Origin: Novosphingobium subterraneum
GTDB lineage: Bacteria > Pseudomonadota > Alphaproteobacteria > Sphingomonadales > Sphingomonadaceae
Direction of reading: 5' to 3'
Assembly (NCBI RefSeq): GCF_000807925.1
Contig: NZ_JRVC01000002.1
Location: 265,162 to 329,161 of the forward strand
DNA: 64,000 bases
Positions 9,098-17,370 of this stretch are shown in pieces. The translations under genes and the position numbers were made by a program. The notes below the pieces were generated by a model. It did not search any database. It was not told where the DNA came from and was given only the letters and a program-made list of their open reading frames with translations. Numbering within the stretch: position 1 is the stretch's first letter; each line of letters starts with the position of its first letter.

Positions 9098-10620
9098 GCC
9101 TGCGTCTCCTCGGCCAGTTCTGCAGCCAGCGCAACCCGGTCAAGCTTGCCATTCGGACTCACGGGCATGATCTCCCGCCAATGGACGTGGCGCGGCACCA
9201 TGAAATTCGGCAAGGCGCGGGTCAGGGCAGGAACCAGGCCGTCCTTGTCGGCACCGAGCATCGCTCGCGCCACGAGATGGATCGCTTGCCCCAGTTGCGG
9301 ATCGGGCAATCCCAGCGCTACCGCCTCGGCAACGATGCCTGTCGCAACTGCCGCTTCTTCCACTTCCTGCGGGCTGACTCGATTGCCGCTGGTCTTGATC
9401 ATGGCGTCACGCCTGCCGACGAAATGCAGCAACCCTTGCGCATCGCGCTTCACCCGGTCCCCCGACCAGACGGCCATGCCGCCAAGCTTCGAGAACGCCG
9501 GCGCAGGCCTGAACCGCTCCGCCGTGCGCACTGCGTCCTGCCAGTATCCTTGCGCAGCCAGCGGCCCTGCGTGGACCAGTTCACCTTCTTCCTCGGCTTG
9601 AGCTTCTTCGCCCATGTCATTGATGACAAGAACTTCTGCAAAGGGAATGGCACTACCGATCGAGGTGGGATGCTCGTCGACCAGCGCGGGATCGAGGTAG
9701 GTCGACCGGAAGGCCTCGGTCAGCCCGTACATGGCATAGAGGTCGGCCACCGGGAATTTTGTCCGCAGCGCGCGGACCAGCGATGGCGTCAAGGCGCCGC
9801 CGCTGTTTGTCAATCGCTTGAGCGATTGCGCGGCGTCCTGCGGCCATTCCAGTTCCACCAGTTGCAGCCAGAGCGGCGGCACTGCAGCGATTGTAGTGAT
9901 GCCATGTCGGGCAACTGCCTTTACCACATCGCGCGGCGTGAGATAATCCAGCGGTACCACGCTGCCCCCGGCGTACCAGGTGGACAGCAGCTGATTCTGA
10001 CCATAGTCGAATGCGAGCGGGAGTACGGCAAGCACGCGGTCCTGTGGCGCGATCCGCAGGTAATACGCAACGCTGACGGCCCCCAGCCAAAGATTGGCCT
10101 GGCTGAGCATCACTCCCTTCGGACGCCCGGTAGAGCCACTGGTATAGAGAATGGCGGCAAGGCTGTCCGGCTCTGCGTCAGACGGCGGAAGTGCGCCACC
10201 TTCGGCCTCCGCTTCGGCCCATACAGCAGCCTCCTCAATCGCCCGGCAAGGTGCGTCGCCCTCCTCCAGCGTATCGAGGCGGCCCTTGTTCGAAATCAGC
10301 AGCGCGGCCCCGCTGTCAGCCAGGATGTGCGCCGCCTGTGCGCGCTTGAGCAGCGGGTTGATCGGTACGTGGACCAGCCCGGCCCGTACCGCAGCCAGTG
10401 GCATCAGGCAGGCAAGCTCGGTCTTGGGCAGCCAGGTCGCCACCCGGCCACCGGGTTCGCCGACGCGCGATTTCAACCACTTCGCAAGGGTTCCTACACG
10501 TGCATTTAACGCTTCATGGCTAAGCGTGCGGTCCTTGAGCACCAGTGCAGGGGCATCACGCTCGCCGCGCAAGGCAAGGTGGTCGAGCGGATACACGGTG
10601 GGATCGGGCGTTTGTGGCAC
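9094..10620 (-). CDS. XrtA-associated acyl-CoA ligase/synthetase (AMP-forming)
   Basis: A member of the ANL adenylate-forming family. The P-loop-like YTSGSTGRPKG is at about 159-169, and the C-terminal lysine region is SPNGKLDR. It matches the exosortase-A ligase subfamily (TIGR03098), which probably activates a carboxylate for transfer to the acyl carrier protein encoded divergently at 11679. The start is uncertain: TTG at 10644 would overlap the divergent gene by 7 bases, GTG at 10620 has a weak GAG ahead of it, and GTG at 10596 fits the usual domain start. I chose 10620. Confidence 0.88.
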   Translation of the reverse strand: MPQTPDPTVYPLDHLALRGERDAPALVLKDRTLSHEALNARVGTLAKWLKSRVGEPGGRVATWLPKTELACLMPLAAVRAGLVHVPINPLLKRAQAAHILADSGAALLISNKGRLDTLEEGDAPCRAIEEAAVWAEAEAEGGALPPSDAEPDSLAAILYTSGSTGRPKGVMLSQANLWLGAVSVAYYLRIAPQDRVLAVLPLAFDYGQNQLLSTWYAGGSVVPLDYLTPRDVVKAVARHGITTIAAVPPLWLQLVELEWPQDAAQSLKRLTNSGGALTPSLVRALRTKFPVADLYAMYGLTEAFRSTYLDPALVDEHPTSIGSAIPFAEVLVINDMGEEAQAEEEGELVHAGPLAAQGYWQDAVRTAERFRPAPAFSKLGGMAVWSGDRVKRDAQGLLHFVGRRDAMIKTSGNRVSPQEVEEAAVATGIVAEAVALGLPDPQLGQAIHLVARAMLGADKDGLVPALTRALPNFMVPRHVHWREIMPVSPNGKLDRVALAAELAEETQA

Positions 10621-10637
10621 TCGGGTCTCGATAGGGA

Positions 10638-11642
10638 ATGGCAAGAGCGTTGGACGTCTATCACGCCAGTCTTAAGGAAGCGCAAGGGGACCCGCGCGTT
10701 ATCGCGGCTCAGGGCGCTTCGCCGTTCGAGCGGCTCGACTGGCTTGCCCTGCTCGCAGCGCATTGCCTCGACGAGGCGAAAGCGCGGGTCACCATTGCCG
10801 CGGACGAGCAGGGATGCACCGCCATGCCCTGGCTGGAAGACCATGGGCAGATTGCAACGCTTGCCAACTGGTACAGTTTTTTCGTGCGTTTTCTGGGTGA
10901 TGGAAGACATCTTTCAGAGATCGTGCGAAGCCTTCCCCATAACCGGGCGATGTTTGCTCCTTTGCCGGAGGACGACGCCACAGCCCTTGCTTCCGCATTC
11001 CGCAAGGCTGGCTGGATCGCGCTCGCCGAGCCCTGCGACAGCAACCACGTGCTTGCCGTGAACGGACGGAGCTTTGCCCAATACTGGGTAGATCGCCCCG
11101 GGGCATTGCGCGAAACCTTCCGGCGCAAGAGCCGGAAAGGCGAAGTCACGCTGCGGCTCGCAACGCAGTTTTCCCAAGCCGATTGGGACGCTTACGAGAC
11201 GGTCTACAAGCTGAGCTGGAAGCCCGGCGAAGGGTCGCCTGATTTTCTTCGGGCATGGGCCGAAATGGAGGGCAAGGCCGGCCGCTTGCGCCTTGGCATT
11301 GCCGAGGTGGATGGCCAACCAGTCGCCGCGCAGTTCTGGACTGTCGAGGGCGGCACCGCTTTCATTCACAAGCTTGCGCATGATGAACGCTTCCGCAAGC
11401 AATCGCCGGGAACGCTGCTCAGCGCGGCAATGTTCGAGCATGTGATCGACTGCGATAGAGCATCGCTTATCGATTTCGGCACTGGCGATGATCCCTACAA
11501 GCGCGACTGGATGGAAGATGTGCGGATCCGCTGGCGCGTGCGGGCATGGCGCAAGAACGCCATCCGTCACTGGCCTTCCCTGGTCCGCGCGATTGCCGCA
11601 CGAACACTGCGCCCCCTTGTCTCCAGGAACCGCCATGGTTAA
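10638..11642 (+). CDS. GNAT/FemAB-like acyltransferase of the XrtA locus
   Basis: A 334-residue protein with the double-GNAT CelD/BcsL-like (Acetyltransf_6) pattern. The C-terminal half contains QFWTVEGGTAFIHKLAHDE and DFGTGDDPYKRDWM, typical of this family in exopolysaccharide clusters. It starts at ATG 10638, back-to-back with the ligase gene and with almost no space for a separate promoter. It is followed by an acyl carrier protein 36 bases downstream, so transfer of an acyl group from ACP to a sugar is a reasonable inference, not shown by sequence. Confidence 0.82.
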   Translation: MARALDVYHASLKEAQGDPRVIAAQGASPFERLDWLALLAAHCLDEAKARVTIAADEQGCTAMPWLEDHGQIATLANWYSFFVRFLGDGRHLSEIVRSLPHNRAMFAPLPEDDATALASAFRKAGWIALAEPCDSNHVLAVNGRSFAQYWVDRPGALRETFRRKSRKGEVTLRLATQFSQADWDAYETVYKLSWKPGEGSPDFLRAWAEMEGKAGRLRLGIAEVDGQPVAAQFWTVEGGTAFIHKLAHDERFRKQSPGTLLSAAMFEHVIDCDRASLIDFGTGDDPYKRDWMEDVRIRWRVRAWRKNAIRHWPSLVRAIAARTLRPLVSRNRHG

Positions 11643-11678
11643 GGGCCCGATGAAACTGATAACGGCAGCTGGACACTG

Positions 11679-11936
11679 ATGAGCGACACCGACAGCACCC
11701 TGCGCGCGATCCTAAAGGACGTTCTTGGTCTTTCGGCCGAGCGCGTGGCCGCTTTCGATGCTTCGACCGGCCTGTTCGGGGAACTGCCCGAGCTTGATTC
11801 GATGGCCGTGGCCGGCCTGCTCACCGAGATCGAGGACCGGCTCGACATCGTGATCGAGGACGACGAGGTCGATGGCGAACTGCTGGAGACCTTCGGCAAC
11901 CTGCGATCGTTCCTGGAAGCCAAAGTCACGGCGTGA
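11679..11936 (+). CDS. Acyl carrier protein of the XrtA locus
   Basis: An 85-residue acidic protein with the phosphopantetheine attachment motif LDSM (Ser41) and the four-helix ACP size and charge. It is distinct from a housekeeping AcpP by its setting: it lies between a GNAT-like gene and the two XrtA-associated hydrolases, divergent from an acyl-CoA ligase. It probably carries the acyl unit activated by that ligase. Its stop overlaps the GTG start of the next gene. Confidence 0.9.
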   Translation: MSDTDSTLRAILKDVLGLSAERVAAFDASTGLFGELPELDSMAVAGLLTEIEDRLDIVIEDDEVDGELLETFGNLRSFLEAKVTA

Positions 11937-12604
11937 TCGCGCGCTGGCCTTGCCCCGGCCCCGAAGGCCAGAGCGAGGAGTATGCGCTTGCCTTCGATCG
12001 CGGCCGTGAAAAACGCCTGCTGATCGTCCCGCCTTTGTTCGACGAAGCCAACCGCATGCGGCGGATGCTGGTCGATGCCATGCGCCTGCTGGATGACGCA
12101 GGAATCGACAGCTTCCTGCCCGACCTGCCAGGTTGCCACGAAAGCCTGCAGCAGTTCGAGGCGCAGAGCCTCCACGGTTGGCGCAGCGCGATGCAGCTGG
12201 CGTCACGCCACTTCCGGGCGACCGACGTGCTGGCGGTACGTGGTGGCGCTCTGGTGTTTCCCAACGCACTGCCGGGCTGGGCGCTCGAACCTGCAAAGGG
12301 TGCGGCGATCCTGCGCCAGATGATCCGCGCCCGCGTGATTGCCTCACGCGAAGCCGGTGTGCAGGAGGACAGTGCGGCGCTGCTCGAACTTGGCCGCAGC
12401 GAAGGGCTGGAACTTGCCGGATGGCGCTGCGGTGCGTCGCTGATTGCCGGGCTGGAGAATGCCTTGCCACAAATCGAGGGGCACCACCTCATTGCGCAGG
12501 GCCAGCTTGGCGGTGGCGGCTTGTGGCTGCGGGCAGAACCAGCGGCGGCGCCCGAACAGTCCGCCGCCCTCGTCCGCGTGATCCTGTCCGAGATCGACGC
12601 ATGA
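11933..12604 (+). CDS. XrtA-associated alpha/beta hydrolase 2
   Basis: A 223-residue protein starting with GTG at 11933 inside GTGA that overlaps the ACP stop. The fold resembles alpha/beta hydrolases, with LLIVPPLFDEANRMRR early and a strand-turn AVRGGAL where the nucleophile elbow would be. No Ser or Cys occupies the elbow position, so ordinary hydrolase catalysis is doubtful. It corresponds to the exosortase-A hydrolase 2 family (TIGR03101). The stop overlaps the ATG of hydrolase 1 by ATGA. Confidence 0.85.
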   Translation: MIARWPCPGPEGQSEEYALAFDRGREKRLLIVPPLFDEANRMRRMLVDAMRLLDDAGIDSFLPDLPGCHESLQQFEAQSLHGWRSAMQLASRHFRATDVLAVRGGALVFPNALPGWALEPAKGAAILRQMIRARVIASREAGVQEDSAALLELGRSEGLELAGWRCGASLIAGLENALPQIEGHHLIAQGQLGGGGLWLRAEPAAAPEQSAALVRVILSEIDA

Positions 12605-13389
12605 CCAGGCGCCACCTCACCTTCACGTGCGAGGGGGCGACGCTTATCGGCACGCTGGACCGCGAGGCCGCGAGTCACTCGACCGGTCTGCTGATCGTCT
12701 CCGGCGGCAATGAGCTGCGCTCGGGCGCCTGGAGCGGACAGGCGCAACTGGCCGCGCGCATCGCCAGAGAGGGCTACCCAGTGTTCCGCTACGACCGACG
12801 CGGCGTCGGCGACAGCGAGGGCGAGAATCAGTCGTTCCGCCACTCCGGGCCGGATATTGCAGCAGCCCTGGCCGCATTTCGCGCCGCAGCACCGCATGTT
12901 GCCCGCATCGTCGCGTTCGGCAATTGCGATGCGGCCGCAGCGCTGATGCTGAACGCGCCTGCGCTGCCGATCGCTGCTCTCGTGCTCGCCAACCCTTGGA
13001 CGATAGATGGCGAGGAAGCCCCAAACGCCATGCCCGCCTCGGCAATCCGCAGCCGTTATCTCGCCAAGCTCGCCAACCCGCGCGAGGTCTGGCGGCTGCT
13101 GACCGGCGGGGTGAACCTCGCAAAGCTCGCCAGAGGGCTATGCAGCGCGGCATCGCCGACGCCTGCTCCAGCGGGCCTTGTCGAGGAGATGAGGACAGGC
13201 CTTGCGGCTTTCAGCGGCGCCGCAACGATCCTGCTCGCCAGCCGCGACCGGACGGCGCAAATGTTCAGCGAAGTCTGGGACAGCGCCGACTTGCGCATCC
13301 AGCGCATCGACAGCGCGTCCCACAGCTTTTCAGACGAAGCCGCGCGCGAATGGCTTCACGCGCGGCTGATCGAGGTGCTTGGGCCCTAA
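12601..13389 (+). CDS. XrtA-associated alpha/beta hydrolase 1
   Basis: A 262-residue alpha/beta hydrolase (TIGR03100 type). The ATG at 12601 overlaps the previous stop (ATGA), and a much longer upstream frame is only a read-through shadow. Motifs include the oxyanion-side RRGVGDS at about 66-72 and FGNCDA, where Cys109 sits in the nucleophile elbow in place of the usual Ser. The C-terminal His is in DSASHSF. Probably a thioesterase-like or acyl-transfer step with the ACP and ligase. Its end overlaps the convergent trxB stop by 4 bases, so the two genes share no terminator. Confidence 0.87.
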   Translation: MTRRHLTFTCEGATLIGTLDREAASHSTGLLIVSGGNELRSGAWSGQAQLAARIAREGYPVFRYDRRGVGDSEGENQSFRHSGPDIAAALAAFRAAAPHVARIVAFGNCDAAAALMLNAPALPIAALVLANPWTIDGEEAPNAMPASAIRSRYLAKLANPREVWRLLTGGVNLAKLARGLCSAASPTPAPAGLVEEMRTGLAAFSGAATILLASRDRTAQMFSEVWDSADLRIQRIDSASHSFSDEAAREWLHARLIEVLGP

Positions 13390-14360
13390 ACTGCTGCGAC
13401 TTCCGCCTGAGCGGCCTTGAAGTCCAGCTCGGCAAGGAAGCGTTCGGAATCGAGCGCGGCCATGCAGCCGGTCCCGGCCGCCGTCACGGCCTGGCGATAG
13501 GTGTGGTCCATGACGTCGCCGCAGGCGAAAACGCCGGGGATCGCGGTCTTCGGCGTGCCGGGTTCCACCACGATGTAGCCGCTCTCATCGAGTTCGAGCT
13601 TGCCCTTGAACAGTTCGGTCGCCGGGGCATGGCCGATTGCCACGAAAGCGCCGTCGGTCTCGACGACGCTTTCCGCGCCGGTCACGGTGTCGATCACCTT
13701 CACGCCGGTCAGGCCCTTGCCCGCCTCGCCGATGAAGCTGTCGACCTTCTGGTTCCACAGCACCTTGACGTTGGGGTGAGCGAACAGACGGTCCTGCAGG
13801 ATCTTCTCGGCGCGCAGGGAATCGCGGCGGTGGATCAACGTCACGTCGGGCGAATGGTTGGTAAGGTACAGCGCTTCCTCGACGGCAGTGTTGCCACCGC
13901 CGATCACCACGACCTTCTTGCCGCGATAGAAGAACCCGTCGCAGGTAGCGCAAGCTGACACGCCCTTGCCCGAAAATTCCTGCTCGCCCGGAACGCCGAG
14001 CCACTTGGCCTGCGCGCCCGTGGCGATGACAAGCACGTCGCCCTCATAGATGTCGCCGCTGTCGCCGACGGCGCGGAACGGGCTGCCATCCAGGCTGACT
14101 TCAAGGATCGTGTCCCACATCATCCGCGTGCCAACATGTTCGGCCTGGGCCTGCATTTCCTGCATCAGCCACGGGCCCTGGATCACGTCGCGAAACCCCG
14201 GGTAGTTCTCGACATCGGTGGTGATGGTCAGCTGGCCGCCGGGCTGCAGCCCCTGCACCACGATCGGCTGCATACCCGCGCGCGCGCCATAGATCGCGGC
14301 GGAAAGCCCGGCCGGGCCGGAACCGATGATGAGCATGCGGGTCTTGTGCGTGGTCGCCAT
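13386..14360 (-). CDS. trxB: Thioredoxin-disulfide reductase
   Basis: A 324-residue FAD/NADPH enzyme that reduces thioredoxin. The FAD motif GSGPAGLSAAIYGARAG is near residues 13-29, the redox-active CATC is at 137-140, the NADPH motif is GGGNTAVEEAL, and the C-terminal FAD motif is GVFACGDVMD. Length and architecture are canonical. GGAGGA lies 8 bases before the ATG. The upstream 97 bases (14361-14457) presumably hold its promoter. Confidence 0.97.
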   Translation of the reverse strand: MATTHKTRMLIIGSGPAGLSAAIYGARAGMQPIVVQGLQPGGQLTITTDVENYPGFRDVIQGPWLMQEMQAQAEHVGTRMMWDTILEVSLDGSPFRAVGDSGDIYEGDVLVIATGAQAKWLGVPGEQEFSGKGVSACATCDGFFYRGKKVVVIGGGNTAVEEALYLTNHSPDVTLIHRRDSLRAEKILQDRLFAHPNVKVLWNQKVDSFIGEAGKGLTGVKVIDTVTGAESVVETDGAFVAIGHAPATELFKGKLELDESGYIVVEPGTPKTAIPGVFACGDVMDHTYRQAVTAAGTGCMAALDSERFLAELDFKAAQAEVAAV

Positions 14361-14457
14361 GGGAAAAGTCCTCCAGTCGCCAGCGAGATAAGCAGCGCAG
14401 GGCGCAAAAGCCAGTCCGCGCCCCCCGCTTTTTCCGCAGCTATACGACAGATTTTCT

Positions 14458-15252
14458 TTATTCGACGAGGTTGGCTTCGATCGCGGCGAGCACCTGCGGT
14501 GTCACGCCGAGCACCTCCCGCGCATAGGCCTCCACGCTGCCGTGGCGTTCCCGGATCGCTGCGAACGCGCGCTCGAGAAATTGCGCCTCGACGCCCATCA
14601 GCACGCGCACCGCGGCATCATCCATCGATATGCCGAAACCCTCGCGCACATGCCGCGCCCCGGCTTCGATGCGCGCCTCGGCATTGCCCGCAGTATTGGT
14701 GAGCAGATAGTCCGCCACGATATCATCGTGGTGCACGCCCAGCATATCGTGGACCAGCGCAGCGGCGAGGCCGGTCCGGTCCTTGCCGGCCAGACAGTGC
14801 AACAGGCTCGGCGTTTCGCGTTCGGCCAAGGCGTGCATGTACAGACGGTAGGTCCCGACCAGGACAGGCCGGAATGGCAGCGTTTCGTAAAGAGCAAGCA
14901 TGGCCTGTCGCGCATCGTCGGCAGTGCGCACATCGCGCGCCATCTCTTCGTGCACCGCGCGCCCAGCCGCACTTGCAGTTTCGCCAGGATGGAAAAGCAC
15001 GCTGCCCTCGAACTCGGGGTGCCTGAGGCAGCGATTGGCAGCGCGCTCGCTATCACCGCGCAGGTCGATGACGGTGGCGATCTGCAAGGCGTGGACTTTC
15101 TCGAGATCCTCAGCCGTTGCCTCGCTATGCTGACCCGAGCGCCACAGGACGCCCTTGCGCAACCGACCACCGCGCGCGGCATAGTTGCCATAGTCCCGGA
15201 AATTGTGGATTCCGGCCATCGCCAGCACCCTGGCCTGTTCCTGCTCGCTCAT
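14458..15252 (-). CDS. Tyrosine/dual-specificity protein phosphatase
   Basis: A 264-residue phosphatase of the Tyr_phosphatase_3 type (PtpB-like). The signature loop is HCLAGKDRTG, with catalytic Cys153 and Arg159, and GIHNFRDYGNY near the N-terminus is typical. I chose the ATG at 15252, preceded by AAGGACGGTGAA; a frame 17 codons longer lacks a good ribosome site. It could act on phosphotyrosine or phosphoinositide; a link to the BY-kinase of the nearby exopolysaccharide locus is possible but unproven. Confidence 0.88.
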   Translation of the reverse strand: MSEQEQARVLAMAGIHNFRDYGNYAARGGRLRKGVLWRSGQHSEATAEDLEKVHALQIATVIDLRGDSERAANRCLRHPEFEGSVLFHPGETASAAGRAVHEEMARDVRTADDARQAMLALYETLPFRPVLVGTYRLYMHALAERETPSLLHCLAGKDRTGLAAALVHDMLGVHHDDIVADYLLTNTAGNAEARIEAGARHVREGFGISMDDAAVRVLMGVEAQFLERAFAAIRERHGSVEAYAREVLGVTPQVLAAIEANLVE

Positions 15253-15365
15253 TTCACCGTCCTTGCCTGCGCTCAGCAATGGCAGCTTTGCCCAAGCGTG
15301 CAAGCGGGTCCGTCTGACGTTTCACGTCGTGGCAATGCCTCGTGACCCGTAGCGGGTTTGGCCCT

Positions 15366-15752
15366 TTATTGCCGCACGGCCAGCGGTTCGAGCGCGCGCG
15401 CCACAACTACTGCGGCCGGTGTCGGCTTGGGCACCAGGGTTCCGCCCAGCCGCCGGACGGCTTCATCCATGCGATCAAGGTCGCCGGTGTGAAGGACGTA
15501 AGGAACGCCCATTGCCGCAAGCGTCCGTGCCACCTGCTCGCAGGTTTGCCCTTGGCCCAGCGAAACGTCGAGAATGGCTGCGGAAATCGCGTTGTTCTGG
15601 ACGATGGAGAGCGCCTCCATCAGATCGAGTGCCGTCAATGGCTTGCACCCGGCATCTTCGACCGCAAATTCCAGATCGAGCAGGATGAGCGGTTCATCAT
15701 CAAGCACGAGAACGCGGCACGGCTCCGACGAAGCGTGATGCATCCCGCTCAT
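15366..15752 (-). CDS. Single-domain response regulator
   Basis: A 128-residue receiver domain without an output domain. The acidic pair is Asp18/Asp19, the phosphoacceptor is Asp62 in ILDVSLG, and Lys109 is in VPKP. It lies directly behind the LOV-domain kinase gene with an ATGA overlap, so it is very likely that kinase's partner, acting through protein contacts rather than DNA binding. Confidence 0.92.
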   Translation of the reverse strand: MSGMHHASSEPCRVLVLDDEPLILLDLEFAVEDAGCKPLTALDLMEALSIVQNNAISAAILDVSLGQGQTCEQVARTLAAMGVPYVLHTGDLDRMDEAVRRLGGTLVPKPTPAAVVVARALEPLAVRQ

Positions 15753-16861
15753 TCGCCGGCATCCCGCAAGGGGATGCTGAGCCGGGCGTGAAGCCCTTCG
15801 CTGTTCAGTTCTCTCACAATTCCTCCCCTGGCCATGCCAAGCATGCGATCCACGATACCCTCCACCCCGACCGAACCTGCCGCCGCCTCTTGCAGCAAAG
15901 CGTCGGTTCCGCGCCCATGTTCCACCCAGTCGATGCGTATCGCCGGGCTCTCGGCGGAACCATTGCGCTGCCAGCCGACCGTCACCCGCCCGTCATCCCG
16001 ACTGAGGGCGCCGTAACGGATGGCGTTCACCGCCAGTTCGTGAAGCGACAGTCCGAGCACCGAGACCGATGCAAAATCCGACCTGAGCCCGTTGCCCTCG
16101 AAAATGATGCGCGTCCCATCCGGATCGTAAGGCGCCAGGACGGCACGGATGGCCTGCCCAACCTCGACCGTGCCGCGATGAGAATCATCGAGGGTCGTTT
16201 CGTAAGCCCGGCCAAGCGCCTGGATTCTGTCATTGATTTCCCGCGCTTCGGCCTCGATGCCGCGAACCCTGCCGGTGAAGTTCACGATGCCGCCGATCAC
16301 CGCAAACATGTTCTTCATGCGATGCGACAGTTCGCGTGCCAGCTCGCGCGCGTGCAACTCGTCGGCCCGCGCCGCGCGCACGTCGGAAACATCCCACTGG
16401 CTGCCGAAGAAATAGACCAGTTTTCCTTCGGCGTCGTAGACCGGCCCCAGATGCAGGGCATTCCAGAACGAGCTGCCGTCCTTCCGGTAGTTCAGCAGTT
16501 CGACAACCGTCACGTCCTCGCGATCCAACGCGTTGCGGATCCGCACCAGAGAGGCTCGATCGCTTTCCGGGCCCTGCAGGAAGCGGCAATTGCGTCCGAC
16601 GATTTCGTCTTCCTCATATCCGGTGAGGTGACGGAACGCCCGATTGGCAAAGACGATGGGCATGTCATCCTGATGCGGATCGCACAGGCAGATCGCCATG
16701 CGCGTCTGCGCCATCGCCTGCTCGAACAGAACGCCAGATGCTCCGTCGAACGTATCTTCGGGGTGTTGCGCGCGAAAACGCGCCACGGCTGGATCAAACA
16801 CGGTGTGGGCCTGATCGATCGGGCCGGACTCAGGGATGTTATCTGAAGTGTTACGGTTCAT
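15749..16861 (-). CDS. LOV-domain blue-light histidine kinase (HWE/HisKA_2 type)
   Basis: A 370-residue soluble sensor kinase. Residues about 45-165 form a PAS/LOV domain with the flavin-binding signature GRNCRFLQG, including Cys92 that forms the photoadduct in known LOV proteins. Residues about 170-365 hold an HWE/HisKA_2 kinase with phospho-acceptor His180 in ELSHRMKN, an N-box HELAVNAIRYGA, and SVGVEGIVDRM. Linked kinases of this kind control the general stress response or attachment in other alphaproteobacteria (known for the family). It is followed by and coupled to a receiver-only protein. Confidence 0.92.
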   Translation of the reverse strand: MNRNTSDNIPESGPIDQAHTVFDPAVARFRAQHPEDTFDGASGVLFEQAMAQTRMAICLCDPHQDDMPIVFANRAFRHLTGYEEDEIVGRNCRFLQGPESDRASLVRIRNALDREDVTVVELLNYRKDGSSFWNALHLGPVYDAEGKLVYFFGSQWDVSDVRAARADELHARELARELSHRMKNMFAVIGGIVNFTGRVRGIEAEAREINDRIQALGRAYETTLDDSHRGTVEVGQAIRAVLAPYDPDGTRIIFEGNGLRSDFASVSVLGLSLHELAVNAIRYGALSRDDGRVTVGWQRNGSAESPAIRIDWVEHGRGTDALLQEAAAGSVGVEGIVDRMLGMARGGIVRELNSEGLHARLSIPLRDAGE

Positions 16862-16935
16862 ATCAGTGGCTACCTGCCACCGAAAATGCAGTTCCTACTG
16901 CTTGGTTCCGGAAAAAAGCATTAAATTCATGGGCA

Positions 16936-17370
16936 TCATTTTCGTTCCAGCGGAATGACGGCGAGTGTCAACCGGGATATACAGGCGAGCTTGTCCAGTT
17001 CATCGACGATCCGGATGGACCAGACGTGGGTGCTACGCCCCAGGGCCTCGGGTCGTGCAGTCGCGTAAACCCATCCGTCGCGCACCGGTCGCAGGTGGTT
17101 GGCGTTGATTTCCATCCCCACGCAAGCGAACCGGTCAGGGTCCACCACCATGGCTCCTGCCATGGAACCGATCGTTTCTGCCAGCGCAACCGATGCGCCA
17201 CCGTGCAACCGGCCAAAAGGCTGATGCGTGCGATGGTCGACCGGCATGCGCGCGGAAATCCAGTCATCGCCACAGTCATGGAACTCGATGCCAAGGTGCG
17301 CCGGCATCGAGGAACTGCCCAATTTCGTCAGTCGCTCGAGCGAGGGCTTCTCACCATTCCACCAGATCAA
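16936..17370 (-). CDS. Hotdog-fold thioesterase (PaaI/EntH-like)
   Basis: A 144-residue hotdog protein. The central pattern GRLHGGASVALAETIGSMAG is the thioesterase motif of the PaaI/YdiI/EntH group, and HLGIEFHDCGDDWISARMPV precedes it. It hydrolyses acyl- or aroyl-CoA in characterised relatives; the substrate here is unknown. Its start overlaps the end of the M20 amidohydrolase by ATGA, so it is the second gene of a two-gene operon. Confidence 0.88.
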   Translation of the reverse strand: MIWWNGEKPSLERLTKLGSSSMPAHLGIEFHDCGDDWISARMPVDHRTHQPFGRLHGGASVALAETIGSMAGAMVVDPDRFACVGMEINANHLRPVRDGWVYATARPEALGRSTHVWSIRIVDELDKLACISRLTLAVIPLERK

